Part shown: in pieces, positions 43,301-52,655 of the stretch
Position numbering within the stretch: position 1 is the first letter of the stretch
Layout: every line of letters starts with the position of its first letter
Program-made: the position numbers and the translations under genes
The notes under the pieces: model-generated
Seen by the model: the letters and a program-made list of their open reading frames with translations, nothing else
Told to the model about the DNA's origin: nothing
The model's database searches: none
Assembly: GCF_011927765.1 (NCBI RefSeq)
Contig: NZ_JAATJG010000003.1
Span: forward strand, 124,001-188,000
DNA from: Wenyingzhuangia aestuarii
Lineage (GTDB): Bacteria; Bacteroidota; Bacteroidia; Flavobacteriales; Flavobacteriaceae
Length of the DNA: 64,000 bases
Direction: 5' to 3'

Positions 43301-46300
43301 ATTTTTGAATATTATTAAATTCAAAAAAATAATTTTTTATCTCTCTAAGATAATTTCTATTTACCCAAGAATCATTTGTAAAACTAAATCCAAACCAGTT
43401 AAATTGATGAACAGCCAACTGATAGTGATGATAAAAATATCTGTAATTAGAACTTCTAATTGTTAATGTATTTGTTCTAAAATTATTAAAACTATTTATA
43501 TAATTTGATGTTCTATAAATTGGTAATTGTACAGGATTAAAACTCCAAGTATGAGGTTTAAACTGATCTAAAGAAACATCATACATAGATGCTAACACCT
43601 CTGCTGTTGCCTTTTGCTGATTGGCTCCTTTAATTTTAAAACTCCACTTTTGAGTAGCTCCAGGTTGTAACAAATCTCTAAACGTAAGGGTTTCTATACT
43701 TAAATCTTTAGGTTGATATGGAACCGAAACATGAAGAACACCACTAGCTATTGCATTGTAATTTACTCTGTGCCATTTAATGGCAAAACCACCTCTATCT
43801 TTTTCTGATACAGGAATTTTTATTTTCTTAATTTGATTATTTAACTCTATTTGATGTACCGAAACTGTTTTGTGATTTTTTTCTACCTCCACAAAAACAG
43901 TCATCCCTTTAAAAGATGAACTCACAGAAAGGATTACATAATCTTTAGGTTGATACACTTCTTTGTCTATAGAAATTTGAAACAACTGGTTGTCGGCAAC
44001 TTTTTTAGCTTTGGAATTTAACAACGTAAACAATTGTTCATCTTTTACCAATTGCCCCCACTTATCTTTAGAAGTAGCAACTACTATATATTTTCCTAAC
44101 TCCCATTTTTTAGTTTTTCCCAAACTAATTTTAGGTTCTTTTTCCGTATCAAAACTTTTAGAGAATACTAATTTTCCTTTTTCCCATTTTTTAGGATCCA
44201 AATCTTCTTCTTTGTACGTTTCAAAAGGAAATAATTTGGCATATTCTTCTTTAGAAAAAGTTTGCACATCTGGACTAGACCAGGGTCTATTTCTATACAC
44301 CATTTGCGGAGCTACTAACTTATAAATTTTTAATTCTCCTTGTACAGCAACAAATTGTCCGTTTAAGTTTTCACTATCAATAGTTAGTGAGTTTTTATCA
44401 CAACTATCTATCTTATTTTTAAGTGATACTTCTAGCCTTAAGGAATGATATCCTACAGCAACTTCTGTTTCTGCACTTCTGGTTTCTCCATTTATATCTG
44501 TAACATCGGCATAAATAGTATAGTAAAAAGTCGGCTGATTTTTTTTATCGACATTCACATCTGGAAAAGCTTTAAACTTTACTTTATAATCCCCATTGCC
44601 ATCTGTAATAATTTCTCCGTTTGCTATTTCTGTTGGATTAGAAGGACGACCCCACCAACACCATCTTGGAAACTTAGCTTTTCTTACCACTCTATATACC
44701 ACTTTTGCATTGGTAATTTTACTTCCAGACAAAGCAATTGCTTCTCCATTTACGGTTACAGAATCGTTTACTTTATACGTTTCTTTTATGGGTGTAAAGG
44801 ACGTTTCAAACTTTGGTCTTTTGTATTCTTCTACAGCTATTTTGGTAGATACATATTCTATTTGTTTTCCGTTTCTAAATACCTTAAAGCTGTACTGCCC
44901 ATTTAATCCACCTGTTGGCAATTCAAAAGTAGAAGCTACCGTTCCAAATTCATTCAGTTCTAAAGTTGCCTTTTTTACTTGCTGATTATTTACATCGTAC
45001 AAAACAACCTCAACAGATTCGTTACTAACCACCTCTGTATTCTTCCCTTTCTTTTTTAACACAATGGCCTTAAAAAAAACTTTTTGGCCAGGTCTATAAA
45101 TACTCCTATCTGTAAACACAAATGGTTTGTAACTAATAGCTGAACTAGTGTTTCCTGTATAATTATTATAGTTATACAAATAGATATTCTCAAAAAAAGC
45201 GGTATCTGTTTTTGTAACTACTTTTGCAGTTACATTTCTGTAATATTGATGATTTTCAAATTCAAAAAAACCGTTTTCATCAGTTACAAAATCTTTATCA
45301 ATTTTAGATTCTCTTGTATTATATGGTTTATTTTTTAAATAAACTTTAGCCCCTAAATAAGCACGTCCAGTTTGTCTGTTTAACACCTGAAACAAACCTT
45401 TGTCTTTTTTAAGATATGTAAGATTGGTTATTTGAAAATATTGTAAACGACTGTTTTTATTATTCTTTATAAAATTCCCTTTTAAAATATATAGTCCTTG
45501 TGGAATTTTTGGTAACAAAATTTCTGTTGAGTGTTGCTGATAATCATTTTTATTGGGTAATTCTGATTTCCATTCTTTATAAACAGGCAAAAGATTTGTT
45601 AAAGAATCTTTTTTACGAGAAACTCTTTCCTCTTTTATTTGTTGGTATTGTGTTGAATTTACCTTGTAAATAGTCCCATAAAACTCGGTTACGTTCCTAT
45701 ATTTTAGCATTGCTTTTGATTGTTGATTTACAGGCATATATTCCTCTGTAACACAAAAAACTTCTTTTGATTTTATAGCATTGATCAACTCTTTGTTCTT
45801 CTGAAACAACTCATGATCCTGATCAAGATTCTCCAATTCCTCACAGATTTCTAACGCCTTTTTAAAAGCATATTGATGCGTTGTATTAGACTTAGGATTG
45901 TACGTTTCTCCTAGACTATAATACGTTTTTGCAATTTCAAAATCTATATAAACTCTTGCCTTAGATAGACTGTATTTCTGTTGTAGTTTTTGTAAAAACG
46001 TTAGTTTTACTTGTTTAAAATCCTCAATATCTGATTTGTTCTGCACATACTCAACAGCCAGTAATAAAGTTTTAAAATAGTCTTCTTGATTGGTTTGCTT
46101 TTTATGAAACTGAATTAATTCTTGATACAATTTTAAAGACAAATACTTGTTAGATAAACTATCTGTAGTGCTAAAATGATAGGTTTCTATTTCTGATAAA
46201 TATTCCTTTTTATCTATTACAAAAGGCTCTTTAGGTTGTGTAATACTGCTTTCGCTTTTATTATAAAAATCTAAAGCATTAAAAACTAAAAAATCAAACA

Positions 46301-46865
46301 ACGTACTTATTTCATTTAACTGATTTTCTTTGATTAAAACCTTATAATCATCAATTTTGATAGTTATAAGCAACTCTTTTTCTTGTAAAGAAGCATTAAA
46401 ATGTTTGTGAATTTCTGTATATAATGTTTTTAAATCCCATGTTCTAAAATCATCATCATTTACTTTTTTAGCTGTTTGAGTTCTGTTGTAAAAATCCCAT
46501 CTATGAGCTTGAAAATAATCTAAATACATCTGTCCCAACAAACTGTGCAAAAGTGCTTTTGATACTTTATTGTTTGTTGCTTTTATTTGCAATTTAAAAT
46601 TGTTCACAATTTTTAACTGAGCATTCTCTTCTAAGGTTAATGCAAATTTACTTTGATACAGCAAGCATCTTATTTTTTGCACTTCGTTCTTTTCTTTTAC
46701 CGCTTTACTATAAATAGCATCTACCTTTTTTAAAGAGGATTTTGGCAAAAGTTTTAGCTCATCTTCATATACTTTTACCCACAAATTATCATAGGAATTA
46801 AATTTACTTTGAGCTTGCAATACGCACGATAAGAATAGAAAAACAACAAGAATACTCTTTTTCAT
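40314..46865 (-). CDS. Giant alpha-2-macroglobulin family protein with internal TonB-plug module
   Basis: 2183 residues with a signal peptide (SCVLQAQ). Order: helical N-terminal ~480 residues; macroglobulin domains including MG2 (VFTDRSIYRPGQKVFFKAIV); carboxypeptidase-regulatory-like fold (~1215-1270); a SusC/TonB plug-like stretch (~1270-1385: SLDEVVVVGYGTQKK, IQIRGMASLEAGDNPLYVVDG, GANGVVIVTTKSG); then the alpha-2-macroglobulin core with thioester motif CAEQ (Cys about 1624). It would trap proteases in the envelope. The plug module in the middle is noteworthy; it is probably a surface anchoring or docking part. Confidence 0.85.
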   Translation of the reverse strand: MKKSILVVFLFLSCVLQAQSKFNSYDNLWVKVYEDELKLLPKSSLKKVDAIYSKAVKEKNEVQKIRCLLYQSKFALTLEENAQLKIVNNFKLQIKATNNKVSKALLHSLLGQMYLDYFQAHRWDFYNRTQTAKKVNDDDFRTWDLKTLYTEIHKHFNASLQEKELLITIKIDDYKVLIKENQLNEISTLFDFLVFNALDFYNKSESSITQPKEPFVIDKKEYLSEIETYHFSTTDSLSNKYLSLKLYQELIQFHKKQTNQEDYFKTLLLAVEYVQNKSDIEDFKQVKLTFLQKLQQKYSLSKARVYIDFEIAKTYYSLGETYNPKSNTTHQYAFKKALEICEELENLDQDHELFQKNKELINAIKSKEVFCVTEEYMPVNQQSKAMLKYRNVTEFYGTIYKVNSTQYQQIKEERVSRKKDSLTNLLPVYKEWKSELPNKNDYQQHSTEILLPKIPQGLYILKGNFIKNNKNSRLQYFQITNLTYLKKDKGLFQVLNRQTGRAYLGAKVYLKNKPYNTRESKIDKDFVTDENGFFEFENHQYYRNVTAKVVTKTDTAFFENIYLYNYNNYTGNTSSAISYKPFVFTDRSIYRPGQKVFFKAIVLKKKGKNTEVVSNESVEVVLYDVNNQQVKKATLELNEFGTVASTFELPTGGLNGQYSFKVFRNGKQIEYVSTKIAVEEYKRPKFETSFTPIKETYKVNDSVTVNGEAIALSGSKITNAKVVYRVVRKAKFPRWCWWGRPSNPTEIANGEIITDGNGDYKVKFKAFPDVNVDKKNQPTFYYTIYADVTDINGETRSAETEVAVGYHSLRLEVSLKNKIDSCDKNSLTIDSENLNGQFVAVQGELKIYKLVAPQMVYRNRPWSSPDVQTFSKEEYAKLFPFETYKEEDLDPKKWEKGKLVFSKSFDTEKEPKISLGKTKKWELGKYIVVATSKDKWGQLVKDEQLFTLLNSKAKKVADNQLFQISIDKEVYQPKDYVILSVSSSFKGMTVFVEVEKNHKTVSVHQIELNNQIKKIKIPVSEKDRGGFAIKWHRVNYNAIASGVLHVSVPYQPKDLSIETLTFRDLLQPGATQKWSFKIKGANQQKATAEVLASMYDVSLDQFKPHTWSFNPVQLPIYRTSNYINSFNNFRTNTLTIRSSNYRYFYHHYQLAVHQFNWFGFSFTNDSWVNRNYLREIKNYFFEFNNIQKSHNDSLAKDEVKITVVDANHEPLPGVTIVGGEKPILTGFDGVVILENLENKELYFSYLGYQKAILKIEKSYNSYVVVLEEDSKSLDEVVVVGYGTQKKKEVTGALQGQVSGVNIISTTRSEAEDNIQIRGMASLEAGDNPLYVVDGVVYDKDPQLNVDEISSIDVLKDGAATAIYGTRGANGVVIVTTKSGAKKLEEQLGNIKARTNFNETAFFFPQLKTDENGEVSFEFTMPEDLTKWKLQLLAHDKELNTGVKSLTTVTQKQLMVTPNAPRFLREGDEITFSTKIANLATSVQQGKVRLELTDPTTGKNIDALLQNHQTTKDFKVVGKGNTSVSWQLQIPENISAVQYKIVAASTNYSDGEQNVLPVLSNRMLVTETLPLWVNGGETKTFVLNGLKNNTSESLKHHQLTLEITSNPAWYAVQALPYLMEYPHECAEQTFARYYANQLASHILNSNPKIKKVFDQWANSETLISNLEKNQELKSIIIQETPWLRDAQSETEQKKRIALLFDLSKLENSLEQTINKLDKMQFSSGAFPWFSGSDHSNRYITQHILQGFAHLKHLGVNINHKKTEKIIEKAQAYVNAELLEDYERLLVRAENIKSKAKTKKEGVLLAQDYLNKKHLYSVQLQYLYIRSFNIQPITDKKLKEAVDYYFHQTIKYWKQESLYNKGLITLIQHRNNHLKTANNVLKSLEENSVTSDEMGMYWKENKASWYWYQSPIETQSLLIEVFSEVANNTKKVDELKKWLLKNKQTQQWKTTKATSEAIYALLLQGSDWLAEDTVAINIGGEKLEVSTLENAKVEAGTGYFKTKWKPAEINTNMATVTLTKKDKGVAWGGLYWQYFEDLDKIKTANTPLKLNKKVFVKTNTANGPLLTEVANNTTLKVADLLTVRIELSTDRAMEFIHMKDMRASGLEPVEVLSAYKWQDRLGYYQSTKDASTHFFFDRIDKGIYVFEYDLRVSHKGVFSNGITTIQSMYAPEFSSHSKGIRIEVK

Positions 46866-46952
46866 AATAGCAGTTTTTTAATGGCAAATTAACACTTTAG
46901 AAGGACTCTATTAAAACTTACATCAATTAGAATACCAACTTTATATACCTCA

Positions 46953-46981
46953 TAAAAAAAGCCCCTGTAAACACAGAGGCT
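46953..46981 (-). terminator. Terminator after the 47007 barrel gene
   Basis: The stem GCCCCTGT / ACAGAGGC has one mismatch, and T residues follow on the minus strand. Confidence 0.7.
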
Positions 46982-47006
46982 CTAAGTAAAGTTTTTAAAA
47001 ATAGAA

Positions 47007-47483
47007 TTAGAATTTATAACGTGCTCCTAAAGCTATTTCTAAAGACAAATCGTTGTTACCATTAATAATTCCAAGTTCTGGTCTTGTGTCTAAAGATAAT
47101 TGTAATGGAAACTCAAAATTATATTCAATACCAACAGTTCCTGCAGCATTGATAAACGTTTCACTATCACTCCCCATAGTCTCTATAGTTCCTAGTCCAG
47201 CACCCGCACCCGCAAACCAATTAAACCCATCAGCCAAAGAGCTTAAGTCCCATACCCATTGGTAAACACCAGATAACTTATAAGCATCTACATTATCGCT
47301 ACTTCTTATTCCTAAATCAAACTGTAATCTGTTAGCATCAGACAAAGCTCTCTGATACGAGATTTCATACCCTAAACCATCATTATCACCTAAACGCAAA
47401 CCAATGGCATGTTTAGACAAATCTTGAGCTTGTGTTGCAAAACCTGCTAACAACAATCCCAAAGTAAAAATTGTTTTTTTCAT
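47007..47483 (-). CDS. Small outer-membrane beta-barrel protein
   Basis: 158 residues with a signal peptide (FATQAQ). Amphipathic strands fit an 8-strand barrel with Gly-rich turns (WFAGAGAGLGTIE), ending LGARYKF. It resembles the OmpA-like or OMP_b-brl class. Function unknown. Confidence 0.7.
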   Translation of the reverse strand: MKKTIFTLGLLLAGFATQAQDLSKHAIGLRLGDNDGLGYEISYQRALSDANRLQFDLGIRSSDNVDAYKLSGVYQWVWDLSSLADGFNWFAGAGAGLGTIETMGSDSETFINAAGTVGIEYNFEFPLQLSLDTRPELGIINGNNDLSLEIALGARYKF

Positions 47484-47587
47484 AAGTACTTATTTTATAT
47501 TCAACGCTAAATATAGCAAAACAAAACAGTCAATACAGAATTCATTTCTTAAATTTACTTTTTAAGATTATCAAAAAAAAATCTCAC

Positions 47588-48940
47588 ATGAACATACATT
47601 TTATTGCTATTGGAGGTAGTGCAATGCACAACTTAGCTATTGCTTTACACAAAAAAGGATATCAAATAACAGGTAGTGATGATACTATTTTTGAACCTTC
47701 AAAATCCAGATTAGCAAATCATGGTCTATTGCCTTTAACTTTTGGATGGTATCCTGAAAAAATAACCAAAGATATTGATGCTATTATTTTGGGAATGCAT
47801 GCAAAACCAGACAATACAGAATTGTTAAAAGCACAAGAGTTAGGGTTAAAAATTTATTCTTATCCTGAATTTTTATACGAGCAATCTAAAGAAAAAACAA
47901 GAGTAGTTATAGGAGGATCTCATGGAAAAACCACCATTACCTCTATGATTTTACACGTTTTAAACTACAACAACATTCAGGTTGATTATATGGTAGGTGC
48001 GCAATTAGAAGGATTTGACACCATGGTACACCTAACTAAAGAAAATGAATTTATAGTTTTAGAAGGAGATGAATATTTATCTAGCCCTATAGACAGACGA
48101 CCAAAATTTCATTTATACAAACCCAACATTGCTTTGTTAAGTGGAATTGCTTGGGATCATATTAACGTATTCCCAACTTTTGAAAACTACCTAGAACAGT
48201 TTTCTATTTTTACAGACTCTTTAACTCCTGGTGGAATTATGGTCTACAATCAAGAAGATGAATATGTAAAACAAGTGGTTGAAGGTTCTGAAAATACTAT
48301 AAAAAAATATCCATATACCACTCCTACTTACACAATAGATGATGGTACTACTTTATTAGACACTCCTGAAGGAGATTTGCCTTTAGAAATTTTTGGAAAA
48401 CACAACTTACAAAATTTAGCAGGTGCCAAATGGATTTGTCAGCACATGGGAGTTGGAGAAGAAGATTTTTACGAAGCTATTGAAAGCTTTAAAGGAGCTA
48501 GCAAACGATTGGAGAAAATTGCAGAAAACAACAACGCTGTTCTTTTTAAAGATTTTGCCCATTCGCCTAGTAAAGTTGCTGCTACAACTACTGCTGTTAA
48601 AAATCAATACAACAACAGAACCGTAGTAGCTTGTTTAGAACTACATACGTACAGTAGTTTAAATGCTGAGTTTTTAAAAGAATACGAAGGTGCTTTAAAC
48701 AAAGCTGATAAAGCCGTAGTTTTTTATTCTCCAAAAGCAGTAGCTATTAAACAATTAGAAAAAGTAACTGAGCAGCAAATTAAAGATGCTTTTAAAAGAG
48801 ATGATTTAATTATTTACACCAATCCAGACAATTTTAAACAGTTTTTGTTTGAACAAGATTTTAACAATACCGCAACCTTATTAATGAGTTCTGGTAATTA
48901 CGGAGGTTTAGATTTTGACGAGCTAAAAAAAATATATTAA
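47588..48940 (+). CDS. mpl: Mpl-type Mur ligase (UDP-MurNAc:L-Ala-gamma-D-Glu-meso-DAP ligase)
   Basis: 450 residues. N-terminal HFIAIGGSAMHNLAIALHKKG is the Mur ligase nucleotide fold, GGSHGKTT at 109-116 the ATP loop, and the later EGDEYLSSPIDRRPKFHLYK segment is typical of Mpl rather than MurC. It recycles cell-wall tripeptide in the cytoplasm. Confidence 0.9.
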   Translation: MNIHFIAIGGSAMHNLAIALHKKGYQITGSDDTIFEPSKSRLANHGLLPLTFGWYPEKITKDIDAIILGMHAKPDNTELLKAQELGLKIYSYPEFLYEQSKEKTRVVIGGSHGKTTITSMILHVLNYNNIQVDYMVGAQLEGFDTMVHLTKENEFIVLEGDEYLSSPIDRRPKFHLYKPNIALLSGIAWDHINVFPTFENYLEQFSIFTDSLTPGGIMVYNQEDEYVKQVVEGSENTIKKYPYTTPTYTIDDGTTLLDTPEGDLPLEIFGKHNLQNLAGAKWICQHMGVGEEDFYEAIESFKGASKRLEKIAENNNAVLFKDFAHSPSKVAATTTAVKNQYNNRTVVACLELHTYSSLNAEFLKEYEGALNKADKAVVFYSPKAVAIKQLEKVTEQQIKDAFKRDDLIIYTNPDNFKQFLFEQDFNNTATLLMSSGNYGGLDFDELKKIY

Positions 48941-48974
48941 TCAAAAAAACAGCCATTTAAAACGGCCATTTTTT

Positions 48975-50405
48975 TTAATGCTTTTTTCTTTTTTTCTTAA
49001 AAAAATTCTTTTCTGGATTGTAATCTTTATTTACTGTAGGCATTTGCGCATTTACGCTTTTTCTCCAAGTTTCTAAGTCCTTTACTAATTCTTCTGTCTT
49101 TTCTGGATACTTAGTAGCTAAATTAGTAGTTTCTCCAATATCTGTTTTTAGATTGTATAATTCTAAAGTATCATGTTCAAAAACCTGAATTAGTTTCCAA
49201 TCTCCTTTTCTAATTGCACTATAAGGTTTTGCACCTCCTGGATGATAATGTGGATAATGCCAATACACAGCATCTCTTTTAACAACTCCTTTGTTTAATA
49301 ACAACGGACTTAAATCTACCCCATCTATATTTCTAGGGGATTTAACAAAACTGTTGGTTAATCCCATTAAACTAGGAAATACATCTGCCGAAATAGCTAC
49401 CGTTTCTGTAACAACTCCTGCTTTTATTTTATTTGGCCATTTAAAAATTAAAGGCACTCTAACACCCCCCTCGTACACATCTCCTTTTCCCGATTTTAGA
49501 GGAGTATTTTTAGTGGGTAGTAAATGTCCTCCGTTGTCACTATGAAAAACTAAAATGGTATTTTCTTCCAATCCATTTTCTTTAAGAGCTTTTACAACTG
49601 TTCCTAAAGCAGTATCCATATGCTCTATCATGGCTGCATAAGTTGCATTTTGATGAGTCATTCCTTTTTTAACCAACGCTTTGTATTTCTGAACAACTTC
49701 TTTTTTAGCCTGCAACGGCATATGTACATTGTACAACCATAAGTTCATAAAAAAAGGTTCTTTTTTATGTTTCTGAATATAAGCTACAGCTTCTTTAGCC
49801 AACCTATCGGTAAGATACTCTCCTTTTTCACCATCGCTTAATCTAGGATTGTTGTACGGTGAAAAATATCCTTTACCTCCATCTGCCTTAGGAGAACCTG
49901 CACTAAACCCTGCAATATTCTTATCAAACCCTTGGTTTTCGGGCCAGTATTTAGCATCCTCTCCCAAATGCCATTTTCCTAAATGAACGGTTTTGTATCC
50001 GTTTTTTTGAAACATTTCTGCAAGCGTTACCTCATCCAAATCTAATTTTTGATTCCATTCAGGAATTTTCAATTTAGCATAAGGTTTTTCATGTCCCTCA
50101 ATCCAATCCGTTACATATAATCTAGCAGGATATTTACCTGTCATAATACTAGCTCTTGTTGGAGAACAAACTGTACAAGATGCATACGCATTTGTAAAAG
50201 ACATTCCATCAGAAACTAATTGATCAATATTTGGTGTTTGGTATAAATCACTTCCAAAAACACTAGCATCTGTCCACCCCATGTCATCTACCAAAAAGAA
50301 AACAACATTGGGTTTAGGTCTATTATCTTTTGATGATGAATTTGATTTACAAGAATTGAATAAAAAAGTAAAAACAATTGCAAAAAGTAATATTGTGTTT
50401 TTCAT
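48975..50405 (-). CDS. S1-family sulfatase, lipoprotein
   Basis: 476 residues. A lipoprotein signal ends FLFNSC (Cys at about 19). Metal-binding VDD at about 39-41 and the formylglycine motif CSPTR at 80-84 are intact, as are GKWHLGE and FHSDNGGH. It is unrelated in position to the first sulfatase. It probably removes sulfate from polysaccharide at the cell surface. Subfamily not assigned. Confidence 0.9.
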   Translation of the reverse strand: MKNTILLFAIVFTFLFNSCKSNSSSKDNRPKPNVVFFLVDDMGWTDASVFGSDLYQTPNIDQLVSDGMSFTNAYASCTVCSPTRASIMTGKYPARLYVTDWIEGHEKPYAKLKIPEWNQKLDLDEVTLAEMFQKNGYKTVHLGKWHLGEDAKYWPENQGFDKNIAGFSAGSPKADGGKGYFSPYNNPRLSDGEKGEYLTDRLAKEAVAYIQKHKKEPFFMNLWLYNVHMPLQAKKEVVQKYKALVKKGMTHQNATYAAMIEHMDTALGTVVKALKENGLEENTILVFHSDNGGHLLPTKNTPLKSGKGDVYEGGVRVPLIFKWPNKIKAGVVTETVAISADVFPSLMGLTNSFVKSPRNIDGVDLSPLLLNKGVVKRDAVYWHYPHYHPGGAKPYSAIRKGDWKLIQVFEHDTLELYNLKTDIGETTNLATKYPEKTEELVKDLETWRKSVNAQMPTVNKDYNPEKNFFKKKRKKH

Positions 50406-50522
50406 TTATAAAGTAAAAAATAAGAATGTTCAAGCTACTAAAATAAAACTAGTATCCATAAAAATGGAGCTACCGAAAAAGATTCAATAGCTCCATTTAC
50501 GAACAACTATATAACAACGAAC

Positions 50523-51053
50523 TTAAAAGCTCTTTCCTATTCCAATTCCAATAGATATATTAGAAATACCATCAGTAGCATGATCGTAGAAAAAACTTGG
50601 AGCCACATCCCAATGATGTCCTAACGTTAAATCGTATTCCACTCCTACTCTTATTAAATCTTTTACTTCTCCGTTTTCAAAAATAACCCCTGGACCAAAC
50701 ACAAACTCCACGTGTTCAATAGGGTTCCACAAAGCATCTAATGTAACTACCACTGGATATCTTCTGTCTATAACACCTCCATGCAATTCTGAAGATTCTT
50801 TGCTAGAAATTAATTCTATATCACTAAAAATTCCCACTCCCCATTTATTCTTAAACCAGTATTCGTAATCCAATCCAAAAGAAGGAATAGACAATACATC
50901 TTTGTTTCCTAATTCAAAACCTAAGTTTAAATAAGAATGCCCCAGTACAACACTAACTCTGTGTTTTTTTTCTCTTACCTCTTCTGCTTCTTGAGCTGTT
51001 AGATTTGCAATTCCTAAAACTAGAAATGCAATTAATAAAATAGTATTTTTCAT
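50523..51053 (-). CDS. Outer-membrane beta-barrel protein, unknown
   Basis: 176 residues with a signal peptide (cleavage near LTAQEAEE). Repeated amphipathic strands (HRVSVVLGHSYLNLGFELG, FGLDYEYWFKNKWGVGIF) and a C-terminal strand ending GIGKSF fit an outer-membrane barrel. Substrate unknown. Confidence 0.65.
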   Translation of the reverse strand: MKNTILLIAFLVLGIANLTAQEAEEVREKKHRVSVVLGHSYLNLGFELGNKDVLSIPSFGLDYEYWFKNKWGVGIFSDIELISSKESSELHGGVIDRRYPVVVTLDALWNPIEHVEFVFGPGVIFENGEVKDLIRVGVEYDLTLGHHWDVAPSFFYDHATDGISNISIGIGIGKSF

Positions 51054-51140
51054 GTTTGTTTTGTTTTCTTAGGCAAAAATATTAATACTTTTTAGTCTTT
51101 TAATACTTTACATCGGTTATTTTACGAAATCGTATGCATA

Positions 51141-51184
51141 AAAAAAGAGCCTAAAATCTCTACCTAAAGAGACCCTAGGCCCTA
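51141..51184 (-). terminator. Terminator of the RND operon
   Basis: On the minus strand GCCTA pairs with TAGGC and TCTCT with AGAGA, followed by a T-run (CTTTTTTTATG). Confidence 0.75.
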
Positions 51185-51212
51185 AACAAACTAAACTACA
51201 TGAAAAACAATC

Positions 51213-52655
51213 TTAATTCCAACCTCCACCTAATGCTTTGTACATATTTACGTACGCATTCATTTGGTTCTTTTTGGTTTCTATTAATTCAAACTTAGAC
51301 TCTAAAGCATCTCTTTGTGTTAACAAAACTTCCATATAATCTGCTCTAGCAGATCGGAATAGTTTGTTAGAAATTACAATAGATTCTGCAAGCGCACTTA
51401 CCTCTTGTTTTTTAAGATGAAAGCTCTTTTCTATGTTACTCATTTTAGACAGTTTATTAACCACCTCTACATAAGCATTTAAAATAGTACGCTCGTAATT
51501 GTACACCGCTTGTATTTGTTTTGCATTTGCATTGTAATAATCTGCCTTAATTGCATTTCTATTAATTAACGGTGCTGTTAAGTCTCCCGCTAATGAATAT
51601 AACAACGACTTAGGTGTGTTTAACAAATACTTTGCATTAAATGCTTGATAACCGACACCTGCCGAAATTCCTAAAGAAGGATAAAACCTAGCCTTGGCTA
51701 CCTTTACATCTAACTTTGCTGCAGCCAATTCAAACTCAGCCTGCTTAATATCGGGTCTGTTTACCAACAATTCTGATGGAATTCCTACATGTACAATATC
51801 GGGTTCTAAATCTACAAAGCCTTTGTGGTTTCGTTTTATAGGACCTGGATATTCTCCTACCAAAAAGTGAATTCTGTTTTCAGTTTCTATTATATTCTGC
51901 TCAATTTCAAACTGAATGCTTTTGGTACTAAACACTTGTGCTTCAAACCTACGAACAGCAAGCTCTGTAACTCTAGCCGATTGTTTTTGCAATCTTACAA
52001 TTTCCAAAGCATCGGTTTGAATTTTAATGTTTCGCTTTAAAATAGCCAACTGATTGTCTAAAGCCAGCAATTCATAATAAGAATTGGCAATCTCCGCAAT
52101 TAAATTGGTTACCATAAAATTCTTACCCTCTACACTTGCTAAATAACTACTTACTGCAGATTTTTTAGCATTGTGCAATTTGTTCCAAATATCAATTTCC
52201 CAGGTAGCATATGCACCTATCATAAAGTCTGGTAAAAACTCCGGATTTTCTTTATTACCTCTAATTGGAGTGGTAGCATCATTAGCACCTTGGCTAGTAT
52301 ATCTTCCTATTTTTTCGCCACCTGCACCTGCTTTTAAACCTACAAAAGGTAAATACTCTCCTTTTTTAGCTCTTATTTCGTTTCTAGAAATTTCTATTTC
52401 TTGCTTTATAATATTCAGTTCCTGATTATTTTCTAAAGCCACATCTATCAACTTAATTAAATTAGGATCGGTAAAATAATCCTTCCAATTCATAGTTCCC
52501 ACGTTTAAAGAATCTTTAGACGTATTAAAACTTTCTGGAACTTTAGTGTTGGCTGTTTTCTGAATTAATTCAGGAGTTTTACAGGCAGACATGGTAAGTA
52601 ACACTCCTATTACCGTTAGCCTATAAAAGCCTTTTGTTTTATTTATCTTTTTCAT
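51213..52655 (-). CDS. RND efflux outer-membrane lipoprotein (OprM/NodT type)
   Basis: 480 residues. Lipoprotein signal LLTMSACKTP. Helical OEP repeats appear (ANSYYELLALDNQLAILKRN, and RPDIKQAEFELAAAKLDVKV with the usual RPDI start). It overlaps the RND pump gene by 17 bp. It forms the outer-membrane channel of the tripartite system. Confidence 0.9.
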   Translation of the reverse strand: MKKINKTKGFYRLTVIGVLLTMSACKTPELIQKTANTKVPESFNTSKDSLNVGTMNWKDYFTDPNLIKLIDVALENNQELNIIKQEIEISRNEIRAKKGEYLPFVGLKAGAGGEKIGRYTSQGANDATTPIRGNKENPEFLPDFMIGAYATWEIDIWNKLHNAKKSAVSSYLASVEGKNFMVTNLIAEIANSYYELLALDNQLAILKRNIKIQTDALEIVRLQKQSARVTELAVRRFEAQVFSTKSIQFEIEQNIIETENRIHFLVGEYPGPIKRNHKGFVDLEPDIVHVGIPSELLVNRPDIKQAEFELAAAKLDVKVAKARFYPSLGISAGVGYQAFNAKYLLNTPKSLLYSLAGDLTAPLINRNAIKADYYNANAKQIQAVYNYERTILNAYVEVVNKLSKMSNIEKSFHLKKQEVSALAESIVISNKLFRSARADYMEVLLTQRDALESKFELIETKKNQMNAYVNMYKALGGGWN

